A model generated the notes under the pieces. That model did no database searches. It saw nothing but the letters and a program-made list of their open reading frames with translations, and was not told the DNA's origin. A stretch of DNA of 64,000 nt from Porphyridium purpureum (Eukaryota > Rhodophyta > Bangiophyceae > Porphyridiales > Porphyridiaceae), in NCBI GenBank assembly GCA_008690995.1, contig VRMN01000001.1, positions 2,294,001 through 2,358,000 on the forward strand, written 5' to 3'. Below are positions 38,581 to 47,589 of the stretch, one piece after another (position 1 is the first letter of the stretch; the number at the start of each line of letters is the position of its first letter). The translations under genes were made by a program, and so were the position numbers.

Positions 38581-38891
38581 TAACCCGACTCACCCTGCAA
38601 ACCCTTGTCCGTCGTCGGCCTGTCTAGAACCCAAAGAAAACTTGATCTGGACGCGTAATGTGAGGTACAGTCAGGAGAAACCCTACAAACGATGTAACAT
38701 GTGATCATAGTAAATTGGGCCTGTTTAGACGTAGCGAATGGTTTATGGGTTACCCTAACTGGAGCACGCGCAGCTGCTGCTTGTGCTGCAATGCTTCTCC
38801 GGTAAGCCGGGAACGGCATTGTCGCAGATGAGAGAAGAAATGTGGAATGAACGCAAGTCCTTGAGCTTGGACGCAGCGGATCAGACCCGAA
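38581..38891. other. Interval between transposon and LIM gene
   Basis: Contains GTACAG at 38665-38670. If the transposon is subtracted, this box would lie about 107 bp upstream of the mTERF ATG. The interval probably holds the displaced mTERF promoter. No gene seen. Confidence 0.45.
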
Positions 38892-41045
38892 TTAAAACAG
38901 CCTCGCACGGCCAGCTGCCGCCCCGCTCGCGGCGGCGGCTGAGGAAGGCGCAGACGCATTATTGGCCGCCTGGCTCGCGCCGGACCATTCCTGGAATTTG
39001 CCCGGTCGGCACAGCTCGCAGTACAGGTCACGCGGTTTGGTTTCGAGAAAGTAGTACGTTTGAGTGAGTGGCATTGAGCACCGCGCACATGTAAAGCACG
39101 TCCTGTGCCACGGCTTGTCCCGAGCGGTAACCACTGTGTCCGTGATGGCCAAAGAACAGCGTGTGCACTTCGGCGCAGCATGCGCTGCGTAGCAGCCGTC
39201 GCATAATGGCCGGTGCATCGCATCATTCGACGTGCGGAAGCGGGTCTGGAGCGCGAGCGATTTGCGACACAAGGAGCACTGGAAACAGTCATTATGGAAT
39301 GACTGGTTCAGAGCCTTGGTGTACAGGGTGTCTGGTACGATTGCACGCTTGCAAGCAAAGCACACCACCTGCTTTCCACCTCCGCTGCCGCTGGTGCTGC
39401 CCGCGTCTGCGGCAGCGGAACGCTGCGAACTCGCCACATTCTCAGCAGATGACGGCTCGGACGACGACGACGGCGGTGGTGGTGATGACGACGACGACGA
39501 CGCTGGCGGCGCGGCCGCCACTGCCGCTTTTGCAACGGACCCTCCAGTCGCGGCGTTTTTGCCCTTCTTACTCTTGACCTTCTTCGCGTTGCGCGCCTTC
39601 TCCTTTGCCGATGTGGACGCAGACTGAGCCTTGCCGCTGCTCGCATCCGAAGGTAGGCCACCGAGCGCTTTTTTGTGATTCGATGACGAGGATGGCGACA
39701 TTTCAGCTGCCTTTGCTTGCTCTATCGCTTTGACCATCTCCCGTTTCTCGCGGACTGCCTGTTCGATGCGCAGACGATGGGCTTCCTTATTTCCGGCCTC
39801 AGCCGCCAGCCACTCCTTGCTCGGATTTTGCGCCTTTTCCGCCAAGGCCGAACGGACTGACTGCAAAGATGGTTCCGCTGTAAAGGCCTCCCAGTCCCTT
39901 GCGTGTGGGCGCGGTTTAAAATACACAGGCGGTGCCGATTTAGGCTTGTCCACGGACACGTACATGGTGCATTTCTCATCTTCTCGCGCGATGATGCAGA
40001 ATGAGGACTGATTTTGACCGTAGTGGCGCAGCACTTTGATGGACAGAATTGCCGCGGCGGGATCGTCTTCACTCAAGCTCAAACTCAATTTTTGCTCAGC
40101 CGTATCACAATGAAGAGAGACACTTCGTGTTTCTCCATCCGCGCAACTGTTCAAAATGCACAGCTTGTAGTCAGAGCGAAGCAGGAATGAAAATGTTTCT
40201 GCGCGGCTTCCTTCACCAGTAGGCACTAATTCCAGACGTGCGGGAGCACAACTGCCCGCGTCACACTCGTCCACTGGGAAAAGCGAAGAAGCTGCCGCCA
40301 AATACAAACCATGAGGCAGGCGCAGTCGGCAGGTCAGGTCCAGCCGTGAGACGCACTCCAGTAAGGCCTGCACGGGGTGCAAAAGATTTTCCCGGAGACA
40401 TTCGAACTGCGGGTTTTGTCGTAAACTGCGCCAATTCCCGACCGAACCCGGCACAATCTGCGCCTCAAAGCGCTCCCAAGACTTAATATGTGAGACGAAA
40501 AACGGCTCGCCGCGACGATTCGAGGACAAGACGAGACCGTCCTTCTTGGCCTCCGCAAACGAAAAGCGTGGGTGTGCGGCGTTGCCTGATGGCAAAACTT
40601 TAACCAACATGGGCTGATCAGCAGATGAAAATCGCAGCGCCTTTTTCTGGCCGTCAATGGACAGGAAAACGCCCGTTCGAAGATCTTGCACGCACGCCCG
40701 ATATGAGTCTGCGTCTCCAAACACAGCGAAGAAGGACGCTTGCTGCCTGTCACTCACCGCGGTCATTGTGTGTTCCACTGGATGTTCTTGGTTCGCATCG
40801 CCCGGGCCATCGTCTTTGACGACGCAGAGGTAGCGACCATGACAAGACTTGAAGCAACCCACAAATCCTGCAGCTAGCATGCACGCGTGTGCCAAGCTGG
40901 CCCCATCCGAGCCGTAATCCAACGCGACAAATGAGGCCGCCTTGGTTTCATCCTCCGTCCCAGTCGTAGGCTGATTTGCCGAGAGCGGTTCCTCTCTGGT
41001 CTCCACTGTCGCCACCGCTGCCGCTGCCGCTGCTGTAGGCGCCAT
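38892..41045 (-). CDS. Double-LIM protein with beta-trefoil-like N-terminal region
   Basis: The frame reaches further upstream, but the ATG at 41045 (717 residues, MAPTAAAAAAVATVET) is favoured because a GTAC box lies about 122 bp before it. Residues about 60-420 contain repeated beta-rich units (GRYLCVVKDDG, GVFLSIDGQKKALRFSSADQ, GLVLSSNRRGEPFFVSHIKS, HGLYLAAASSLFP) that recall fascin-type beta-trefoils. A charged helical linker and a Lys/Ser/Ala-rich low-complexity stretch follow. The C-terminus has two LIM zinc domains: CFACKRAIVPDTLYTKAL...HNDCFQCSLC...CDGCYAAH and CTRCSLAITDTVVTARDKPWHRTCFTCARC...CELC. Likely an actin-linked scaffold; the pairing of fold types is inferred. Confidence 0.85.
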   Translation of the reverse strand: MAPTAAAAAAVATVETREEPLSANQPTTGTEDETKAASFVALDYGSDGASLAHACMLAAGFVGCFKSCHGRYLCVVKDDGPGDANQEHPVEHTMTAVSDRQQASFFAVFGDADSYRACVQDLRTGVFLSIDGQKKALRFSSADQPMLVKVLPSGNAAHPRFSFAEAKKDGLVLSSNRRGEPFFVSHIKSWERFEAQIVPGSVGNWRSLRQNPQFECLRENLLHPVQALLECVSRLDLTCRLRLPHGLYLAAASSLFPVDECDAGSCAPARLELVPTGEGSRAETFSFLLRSDYKLCILNSCADGETRSVSLHCDTAEQKLSLSLSEDDPAAAILSIKVLRHYGQNQSSFCIIAREDEKCTMYVSVDKPKSAPPVYFKPRPHARDWEAFTAEPSLQSVRSALAEKAQNPSKEWLAAEAGNKEAHRLRIEQAVREKREMVKAIEQAKAAEMSPSSSSNHKKALGGLPSDASSGKAQSASTSAKEKARNAKKVKSKKGKNAATGGSVAKAAVAAAPPASSSSSSPPPPSSSSEPSSAENVASSQRSAAADAGSTSGSGGGKQVVCFACKRAIVPDTLYTKALNQSFHNDCFQCSLCRKSLALQTRFRTSNDAMHRPLCDGCYAAHAAPKCTRCSLAITDTVVTARDKPWHRTCFTCARCSMPLTQTYYFLETKPRDLYCELCRPGKFQEWSGASQAANNASAPSSAAAASGAAAGRARLF

Positions 41046-41478
41046 GAGAGCGAGCTGTCCACGCAATAACGCAGGAGCCCTTCTTGTCGTTCTCCCTCCT
41101 CTCCACTCCGGCCCGAGAATGCCATCGTATCCACCACCGCCATTACAATTTATCTCGCGACGTCGACAGTACACCCACATAGCACTTAACACATTCTAAC
41201 TAAATAACGCCGTTTTACTACGCACTTTTCAAGACATGGGTACATCAACTTCCCACGGACGTCTGAAGGACTTGACGCGAAAGTAGCTGACGAGAGGAGA
41301 AAAAGGCTTGGGACTGTACTTTCGGCGAACGCTTGGCTCGGCTCGGCTCGGCTGGTCTGGAATGGTATGGAGATACCATCCTGGCGTGTGTATCATCATC
41401 ATGGCATTGGCAACGCAGCACATGTATGTGACGAGGAGGAGCGTCGACTGGAAACGGCGGATACTTTTTTGAGGACAT

Positions 41479-42153
41479 TCACGCCTCCCAGAATCTCCGG
41501 TCGCGCAAAGACTTGTAATGCTTTTGCTTGTCCACCCTCTGCTTACGCGTCCGCTTTCGATTCCGAATCTTGGCGATTTCCTGGCCAATTTTGGACTGCG
41601 CACCTTTAACCATGTGCTCGAGCTTCTCCCACATAATGCGCCGGCCGATCTTGCGGTTCTGATCCAGACTGCGCGTTTCATGACATCGCACCATCAGGCC
41701 CGTTGGACGGTGTTTGAGCTGCACGCAGTTGTTGGACTTGTTGACTGCCTGGCCACCCTTCCCGGAACCGCGGACAAACTTCTCCTCCAGATCGTTTTCA
41801 ATACTTTCTACGCCCAGTCCAATATTTTTCGCCCACTCTGCATCCACAATGGCTGACGGCTCCTGCAGTTCCTCGCCACTCGCATCCTCCATACTATCCT
41901 TGTCCTCACTTTCGTCCGCATCCGATGACTGGCGGTCGCTCATAAAACGCGGTGCGCAGCTCATCATCCAACGCACACTTTCGCGAGGTTTCGGTCTCGC
42001 TCCTGGCACAGTGCCCCACAGCAGATGAGACACGCTCGCCATCTTGCACATGCTGCAGGAGGTTTCCATGTTCCCGGCGCTTTTCCACAGCCGGGCAAAT
42101 ATAGTCGCGACCGGGAATTTGAGGCCTTGACTCCGTAATCCCAGCCGCAACAT
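41479..42153 (-). CDS. Class-I release-factor-like protein (MTRFR/C12orf65-like), organellar
   Basis: The ATG at 42153 gives 224 residues. The first 50 residues are basic and hydrophobic without acids (MLRLGLRSQGLKFPVATIFA...), a mitochondrial-type presequence. An acidic stretch follows. The RF-1 domain then starts at SIENDLEEKFVRGSGKGGQA: the GGQ tripeptide that triggers peptidyl-tRNA hydrolysis, followed by VNKSNNCVQLKHRPTGLMVR and CHETRSLDQNRKIGRRIM. The basic tail (KIRNRKRTRKQRVDKQKHYK) binds ribosomal RNA. The codon-recognition domain is absent, as in MTRFR/ICT1-type ribosome rescue factors. Head-to-head with VTE1; the two start codons are 95 bp apart. Confidence 0.93.
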   Translation of the reverse strand: MLRLGLRSQGLKFPVATIFARLWKSAGNMETSCSMCKMASVSHLLWGTVPGARPKPRESVRWMMSCAPRFMSDRQSSDADESEDKDSMEDASGEELQEPSAIVDAEWAKNIGLGVESIENDLEEKFVRGSGKGGQAVNKSNNCVQLKHRPTGLMVRCHETRSLDQNRKIGRRIMWEKLEHMVKGAQSKIGQEIAKIRNRKRTRKQRVDKQKHYKSLRDRRFWEA

Positions 42154-42248
42154 CGCTGGTCAACCGCCAAACCTTCCCTCCACCTTCGGAGCTCCAGTTG
42201 CTGAGCCATTGAGAAAGGAACTCATTGGTGACCGAGACGGCTACTTGG

Positions 42249-43795
42249 ATGAGCGCATCAGCAGCATTTGGTGCATGGGGTATGGTCATAGACCGCCCCC
42301 ATCGTCATGGGGATTGGATGCGCGCAGCTGCACAAAAGTGTGCCCGCACGGACTCGTCGTGCACGGGCGCACACGCTCCAGACGCGGTCGCGCTGGCCAC
42401 AAGGCGCCGCGACGCGTTCTTTGAAGGATGGTGCGTTCTAGTAGTTCCTCTATGTTGCTGAGTTCGTGGCGTGTGTGTATGGCCGAAGCTAGAGACTAAT
42501 TTGATGGCGTCGCGGTCACTTTGATGGGTTGTTTTCCAGGTATTTTCGTGTTTCCATACCAAGGCACGCGGTGAAACAGGTGCATGGCGACCATTTCGCT
42601 TCCGATCGGGACCAGTCGATCGCGTTCATGTACTCGCACGAGCGACGCGTCGATCCATCTCTGAGTCACATGGATCCTGGACAGGCGGGATGCGTCATGC
42701 AGCTGCTGATGCCCGATGACACTCTGCTGGTGCAGGAGATCAGGGATGCGCCGAATGGCTTCTGGAATCGGAAGTACGGCCTGGACATTGGCCAGTGGTC
42801 AAATATGAGCACAAAGAATACAAGGATGCGCTCTCCTCGTGCACTCAGTCCACGTCTGTTTTTCGAAAATGTCGAGTCGGGGTTTCAGCTGGGGACCCGG
42901 TGGCACCAAGGGCGACTTGTTTGCCCACAATCACACGAGAGTGTATCGTGGAGCTTCAGTGTCGAGCCGCTCTCGTTTTGGGGCCGACGCGGAACAGAGC
43001 GGCCTCGCGACACAGCTTCGTGGCTCGGGCGACTTCCAGGCTTTGATACGGGCTATCAAGTTCTGATGTCGCAGGCACGTGTGAGTGGATACGTACAGCA
43101 CGGAGAGCATTCACGCCTCGAGTTTGAAAACGCAATCGGATACGCAGAGAAAAATTGGGGCCTGACATTTCCATCTAAATGGTTCTGGCTTCAGTGCAGC
43201 CATTTTGAGAATGAGCCAGATGCCTCTTTCACGGCGGTTGGTGCCGTGCGTTCAATCGCTGGAGGAATCGCGGAAACCATTGGCATGATCGCGCTCACAT
43301 TTCGAGGCGAGTTTTATGAGTTTGCGAACTGGAGTGTGGATGAGCGCGGCATGCAATGGGACGTAGCGCCGTGGGGCAGCTGGAAAATGCGTGCCAGTTC
43401 AAAGTCGCACAGTATTGAACTTTGCGCCGACTGTGACTCGGCCGCAGGCACTCGAGTGCTGGGCCCTACGCGTTCTGGTACGTTCATTTTCATTTCCCGG
43501 GACAGCTTGAAGTGTATAGACTCTGGGTTCTCTTGTAGGATGCGAATGCTAACTCTGACTTTTGGCTTTTTCGTTTCATACTGCGGCAGGCATGAAATAT
43601 ACCGTCCGAGATGCGAGTTCTGGCAGGCTGAGACTGACGTTGCTGAGCCACGCTTCTGGCGAGCGACTTGAGTTGCAGTCAAATCTGTGTGCGGTCGAAA
43701 TTGGTGGTGCGCCGTGGGACGATAAGTGGGACGCTTCTATGCGGCCACTCCCACAGGGAATTAGTACTCTGATTCGGGCATTTAATGGAGTCTAG
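42249..43795 (+). CDS. VTE1: Tocopherol cyclase (VTE1), three exons
   Basis: Three exons, 42249-42430, 42540-43477 and 43590-43795, join to 441 residues. Intron 1 (109 bp, GTGCGT...TTTTCCAG) and intron 2 (112 bp, GTACGT...TGCGGCAG) both have good consensus ends and restore conserved sequence: AFFEGW joins YFRVSIP, and GPTRSG joins MKYTVRD. The enzyme closes the chromanol ring of tocopherols in the plastid. Conserved blocks against plant VTE1: RDAPNGFWNRK, GFQLGTRWHQG, EKNWGLTFPSKWFWLQCSHF, GEFYEFANW, WDVAPWGSWKMRA, LCAVEIGGAPWDDKW. Length is near plant VTE1 (488) with a shorter leader (MSASAAFGAWG...). The start could also be the ATG at 42282. Confidence 0.93.
42431..42539 (+). other. VTE1 intron 1
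   Basis: GTGCGT donor and TTGTTTTCCAG acceptor; removal joins two halves of a Trp codon in the conserved FFEGWYFRVSIP segment of tocopherol cyclases. Confidence 0.88.
43478..43589 (+). other. VTE1 intron 2
   Basis: GTACGT donor and CTGCGGCAG acceptor; removal restores the frame into the conserved AVEIGGAPW C-terminal block. Confidence 0.88.
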
Positions 43796-43998
43796 TAAAC
43801 GGTGGCGTCGGGTAGATTGCAGTCAAGTGCTCCCGAAAGTGTAGGATTCTAAAGGTCTCTTATTGATTTCCGTTTAGGGTGGTAGCGATCACGTAAAAGT
43901 TTTAGCCCACGATTTACTTCAAGACGATTGACTGTAGGTTTAAGGTTTCGTGACAGCGCCTCCGCGGGAGAATTTCGCAAATTTTCGTCTGCTTTCAT

Positions 43999-44337
43999 TT
44001 AGAGCCCAAACTGGCGCGGCAGCCACAGGATTTGGTCAACGATGCCCGGGTGCTCAGGGTTTGCAATGTTAGTCACAAGCGCCACCACAAAGAAGAACAT
44101 GGCTAGACGTCCGTTCACTCGCTCTGCGTACGCAGACCATCCCGCCTGGCGTGGCAGTTCTTCTGCCTGACGAAGCTGCTCCCTCTGTTTTTGGAGCACG
44201 TTGCTGTTGTCGTCTTTCAGCGCCACGATCGTCCTCGCGTTGCGGCGCGAAACCGGCGACGTCTTGCTAGAAATATTTCTGATCGCGACCTGCGGACGAC
44301 CGGCCACAATACCAACTCCGTGTACGAATGCTGCCAT
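43999..44337 (-). CDS. One-helix LHC-like/HLIP protein A, plastid
   Basis: The ATG at 44337 gives 112 residues starting MAAFVHGVGIVAGRPQVAIR, a plastid leader. The single membrane helix carries the chlorophyll-binding signature YAERVNGRLAMFFFVVALVTNI (E-x-x-N-G-R-x-A-M), as in cyanobacterial high-light-inducible proteins and plant OHPs. A short lumenal tail follows (PGIVDQILWLPRQFGL). Members bind chlorophyll and carotenoid, protect against excess light and help assemble photosystem II. It is divergent from a second such gene 666 bp away. Its promoter has a TATA box at 44474-44481 and a GTAC box at 44425. Confidence 0.93.
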   Translation of the reverse strand: MAAFVHGVGIVAGRPQVAIRNISSKTSPVSRRNARTIVALKDDNSNVLQKQREQLRQAEELPRQAGWSAYAERVNGRLAMFFFVVALVTNIANPEHPGIVDQILWLPRQFGL

Positions 44338-44424
44338 TTTTCGAATATGCCCTCTCACATTTCCTCGACGAACCTCGGCAAAGCTTATCCTCCTCCCTTT
44401 CGCTACCTTTTCCTTCACACTACT

Positions 44425-44430
44425 CTGTAC
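44425..44430. promoter_or_regulatory. GTAC box CTGTAC upstream of one-helix protein A
   Basis: Single CTGTAC, 88-93 bp upstream of the ATG at 44337, in a stretch that is purine-rich on the sense strand. Confidence 0.35.
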
Positions 44431-44473
44431 TATACTTTCACTTCCTACCCTTCCCCAAGGGCTCAAGGGTCGC

Positions 44474-44481
44474 TTTTATAG
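44474..44481 (-). promoter_or_regulatory. TATA box of one-helix protein A
   Basis: CTATAAAA on the minus strand, about 140 bp upstream of the ATG at 44337. The same distance is seen for the TATA boxes of the partner gene and of the second wall glycoprotein. Confidence 0.6.
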
Positions 44482-44722
44482 ACACACACGAGGCGCTGCT
44501 GTGTGCACGTGGGCAAGTCCGTGCCGGTTGAGATGGCGTACCGGTGGAAGTTCTGGAAGCAGCTGTGCTTTGCGTTTGACAAGAAACAGCCCAAACTAAA
44601 ATCCGTTGGCTCACGCACCTTCCACCGTAACGTCCAGTTTCCAGCAAAAAAATCGGGATCGACTCCAGGTGGACCGCACTGTAAGTCGCCTTTTCTGGAA
44701 CGGAAACGACACCCGGACAAAC

Positions 44723-44822
44723 TGGTGGCTGTGCCGAGCCAAGGTGACGTTTGATGCCCAAACCATCCACAAATTGGTGGCTGTGCCGAGCCAAGCTGAC
44801 GTTCGAGGCCCAAACCATCCTC
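44723..44822. repeat. 52-bp direct repeat with TGACGT cores in the HLIP divergent promoter
   Basis: Two copies with a 52-bp period start at 44723 and 44775. Each contains GGTGGCTGTGCCGAGCCAAG, then TGACGT (44745 and 44797), then GCCCAAACCATCC. TGACGT is the core of bZIP/TGA/CREB sites. The repeat lies between the two one-helix genes. Confidence 0.8.
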
Positions 44823-44866
44823 CACCATGTGAGACCATTCCAGCAACATGTCGGCCAGTGATCGGG

Positions 44867-44873
44867 TATATAA
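44867..44873 (+). promoter_or_regulatory. TATA box of one-helix protein B
   Basis: TATATAA 131-137 bp upstream of the ATG at 45004, followed by a GA-rich leader. Confidence 0.65.
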
Positions 44874-45003
44874 CCTCGAAAGCACAGCAATCTGAAGGCT
44901 GGAAAAAGTCGAAGAGATAGGAAGATAAGGCAGGGGGAAGAGAAGTAGACGTGTAAGGAAGTGAAGATATTGAGGTGAGAATAGTTTGAGCAGATAACCA
45001 AAG

Positions 45004-45300
45004 ATGGCTTTCGTCTCGATCTCGGGCTTGTCGACAGTGTCGACCAACAAGATCCAGAAGACCTGCGCGAGGACCGCCTCGGTGGCGCGCTCCAACAGCA
45101 AGGTCATTGTGGCTGCCGGGCCGCAGACTGAGGAGAAGAACAAGGTGAAGCCGGGTTTCACCTTGGCGAATGAGACTCTGAATGGGCGTGCCGCCATGAT
45201 TGGGTTTGTGCTTGCGCTTGTGACGGAGATTGTGTCCCCGCAGCACCCGACGCTTTTGCAGCAGATTCACACCTTGTTGCCGTTTGTCCCGCTCGTCTAA
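45004..45300 (+). CDS. One-helix LHC-like/HLIP protein B, plastid
   Basis: The ATG at 45004 gives 98 residues starting MAFVSISGLSTVSTNKIQKT, a plastid leader of about 35 residues. The membrane helix reads ANETLNGRAAMIGFVLALVTEI, with the full E-x-x-N-G-R-x-A-M-x-G-F chlorophyll-binding signature. The ends of proteins A and B align (NPEHPGIVDQI against SPQHPTLLQQI), so they are paralogues, arranged head to head with a shared promoter. Dimers of such one-helix proteins are known to form the pigment-binding unit, so co-expression would be useful. AATAAA at 45371-45376 lies 71 bp after the stop. Confidence 0.95.
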   Translation: MAFVSISGLSTVSTNKIQKTCARTASVARSNSKVIVAAGPQTEEKNKVKPGFTLANETLNGRAAMIGFVLALVTEIVSPQHPTLLQQIHTLLPFVPLV

Positions 45301-45370
45301 CTTCAGTTGTCTGGGCGGGTCGCAGTGAAAGTGGTTGTGCTTCTTGTGAAGGTTGAAAGCATTTGGATGA

Positions 45371-45376
45371 AATAAA
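45371..45376 (+). terminator. AATAAA polyadenylation signal of one-helix protein B
   Basis: AATAAA followed by AAAAG, 71 bp after the stop codon at 45300. Confidence 0.5.
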
Positions 45377-45984
45377 AAAGGCGAAGCCGTTGTAACAATT
45401 GAAAAGAGTCTACGCTCGGCTCCTATCCAAAATCTATCCAACATATATCTACGTTGGAAATTTCCCTATAGTAACCTGTGAATGTGGATACACGAACACG
45501 CCCTCGATGCGCAGAGGAGGACTCCTGTAAAGAAATACGTTGCACCTTGTTCGTTTGTCCCAAGGCCGTTGGCACAAGCCCAGAAGAGGAGCCGCAGAGA
45601 AAAATGTAAATTTACCTCCGAAGTGCGGTTCAGCCGTATGCGAACGCGATCGGGCAGCCTTCACACCTGTGCAGAAACGCGCCAAGCTCACTTCACATGA
45701 ACGTGCAGCACACAGAGTACGACGCTGCACATTTTCTGCGACTGTCTTCTAAAGCGACACCGGATGATAGCTGCAATGGTTGGCTCTGAAGGAGGCATCG
45801 AGACAGATATGCGCACGACGGCACTGTCCCGGCTTTGAATTCTTGCTGGCGTGGAAATGGGTGGGGTGGAGCATATTAATCTACCACGAGCTGCGCGGCA
45901 CGACGATACCTGCATGCGAAATGGAGTCGTGTCTGAATGAGCGTTCGACGTGCTCGCCGGATTGAGCTGCGCAGATACACTGTG
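45377..45984. other. Intergenic, weak coding-like frames
   Basis: Short plus-strand frames at 45540-45752 and 45780-45965 (GFEFLLAWKWVGWSILIYHE) look faintly protein-like, but have no start context or family. No other feature seen. Confidence 0.25.
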
Positions 45985-47589
45985 TTAGTCACATTGTCGT
46001 GACCGGTCATCTTGATGGCCAGCCAATCCGCTCAGAATGAGGCTATTGAGTATGGTGAGGATGGTTGTTTCTGTCGTGAAGGCGGTGGTGGTGGTCGGCG
46101 TGGTCTTGCACGCGCCGAGGACATCGGAGCGCCACATAATACCGGAAGGTGTCTGCTGCACGACGCAGGAATAGAGATCCGAGCTTGTGGTATCGAATCG
46201 TAGATCGCACAGGATGATTCGTAGTATGTCTGTTTCTATCTCCAAGCAGTATTCAGTACGACGACTCACCTGCAAGTGATGTCTCTGAGCGTGATGCACA
46301 CTCGGATAGGAAGCGCATGTCGTTGTCCTTTGATGACCCAATGCACAAAGCATCTGCCCGAGTTTGCGGGTGGGTCCGACTGAGTTCTCTCTTCCTGAGT
46401 CGGTCTGCCCGATATGTACGGTGAATTAACGGGCAACCAGTTCCACAAGTCACAGGCATAGCTTGTGCTCCTGCTATCATCGCTCGAAACCAGCTCCTGC
46501 GCGTTGTGCTGCGCGCTAGACATACGTACGGGCTCCACATGAACTTGCGTCTGCTTTTTCAGTGAACGGATAACGCCGTTGCGCTCAGGGGCACACTCCA
46601 TAGAGTTTGATGCCATGAGTACCAAAAGTTACGACCTCGTGCCGCCTGACCTCGAAAAGTACGCCGCGCACACGATGAGTTGCCGTGGCCGTAGCAAAAC
46701 TGATCTCCGGACGAGACGAGAGATACGAATTCGTCTCACTCTGGGAGGACGCATCGGCAACGCCTAGTGCGTGCGCGAGTCGTCCCTGTCTAAAAACATC
46801 TTCAGCGTGGAGCGCAGCCCCGGCAGGATTTCAATGGTTTGGACCCGAGCTGACTACGCTTTGGCCGCTTCGGTGCCCTGACCTTTCTCAGGCTCGGGGA
46901 CATATGGATTCCTAACCGCAGCCATCATGTCAGTTCATTTTCATCGTGACCATCATCATGCATTCCGGCTGCACCTCCGCAATCCAGTGCGTTCGGCTGA
47001 GATGCGCTTGCGCCACGGCAGCCGCGCCACGGTGCCAGCAAACGTCTGCAGAGTGGCTTTGACTGTTGTGGCGTCGCCAGCACGTGCGCACGGGGCCACG
47101 CCAACCAGAGCGTCGTGCTCTGTTGGCAGATGGAACCTGTGCTCCTCCGGCCCTGAACGGGTGGTCCATCTGCACCCAAGCATGTGGACACGCACGCGCG
47201 CGCACCATACCACACGCGTGAGCTGGAAACGCACCAACACCCAGTCGCCTCACTCCAGCCGCTGTGCTAAAATTGGAACACCGCCCCGATCTCAACTGTA
47301 CTCATCATGCCACTGAATTTACGCGGGTCAAATTCATGCTGTGCCGCTCTGCGGCGCGGGTGTGTGTCGCCCATTCACATTCCTCAGCCGTCCGCTTCTC
47401 GCGTGTCCACTCTAGGTAGTGCCAAAACGCTGGCAGCTTACCGCCGGTCGTTTTGGTGCGTTTGAATCCGGCCAAAATATCACAAAGGTGCCTCAATTTC
47501 CACGAAATCAGCCGGGGTTGATACATGGCCCCTCCTTGATTTCTTCCAGTTACCACGTGGCCATAAGTGGAACGGCGAAATACACACAC
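45985..47589 (-). pseudogene. Unresolved minus-strand coding-like blocks
   Basis: Four blocks with coding-type codon use occur in order: near 47500 (SWKLRHLCDILAGFKRTKTT, LPAFWHYLEWTREKR), near 47150 (EHDALVGVAPCARAGDATTV, LQTFAGTVARLPWRKRISAE), 46616-46266 from an ATG (MASNSMECAPERNGVIRSLK, ending at a GCAGGTGAGT donor-like site) and 46250-46110 (IETDILRIILCDLRFDTTSS, QQTPSGIMWRSDVLG). They could be exons of one or two spliced genes or remnants. No family is recognised and no set of splice sites joins all of them. Confidence 0.3.
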
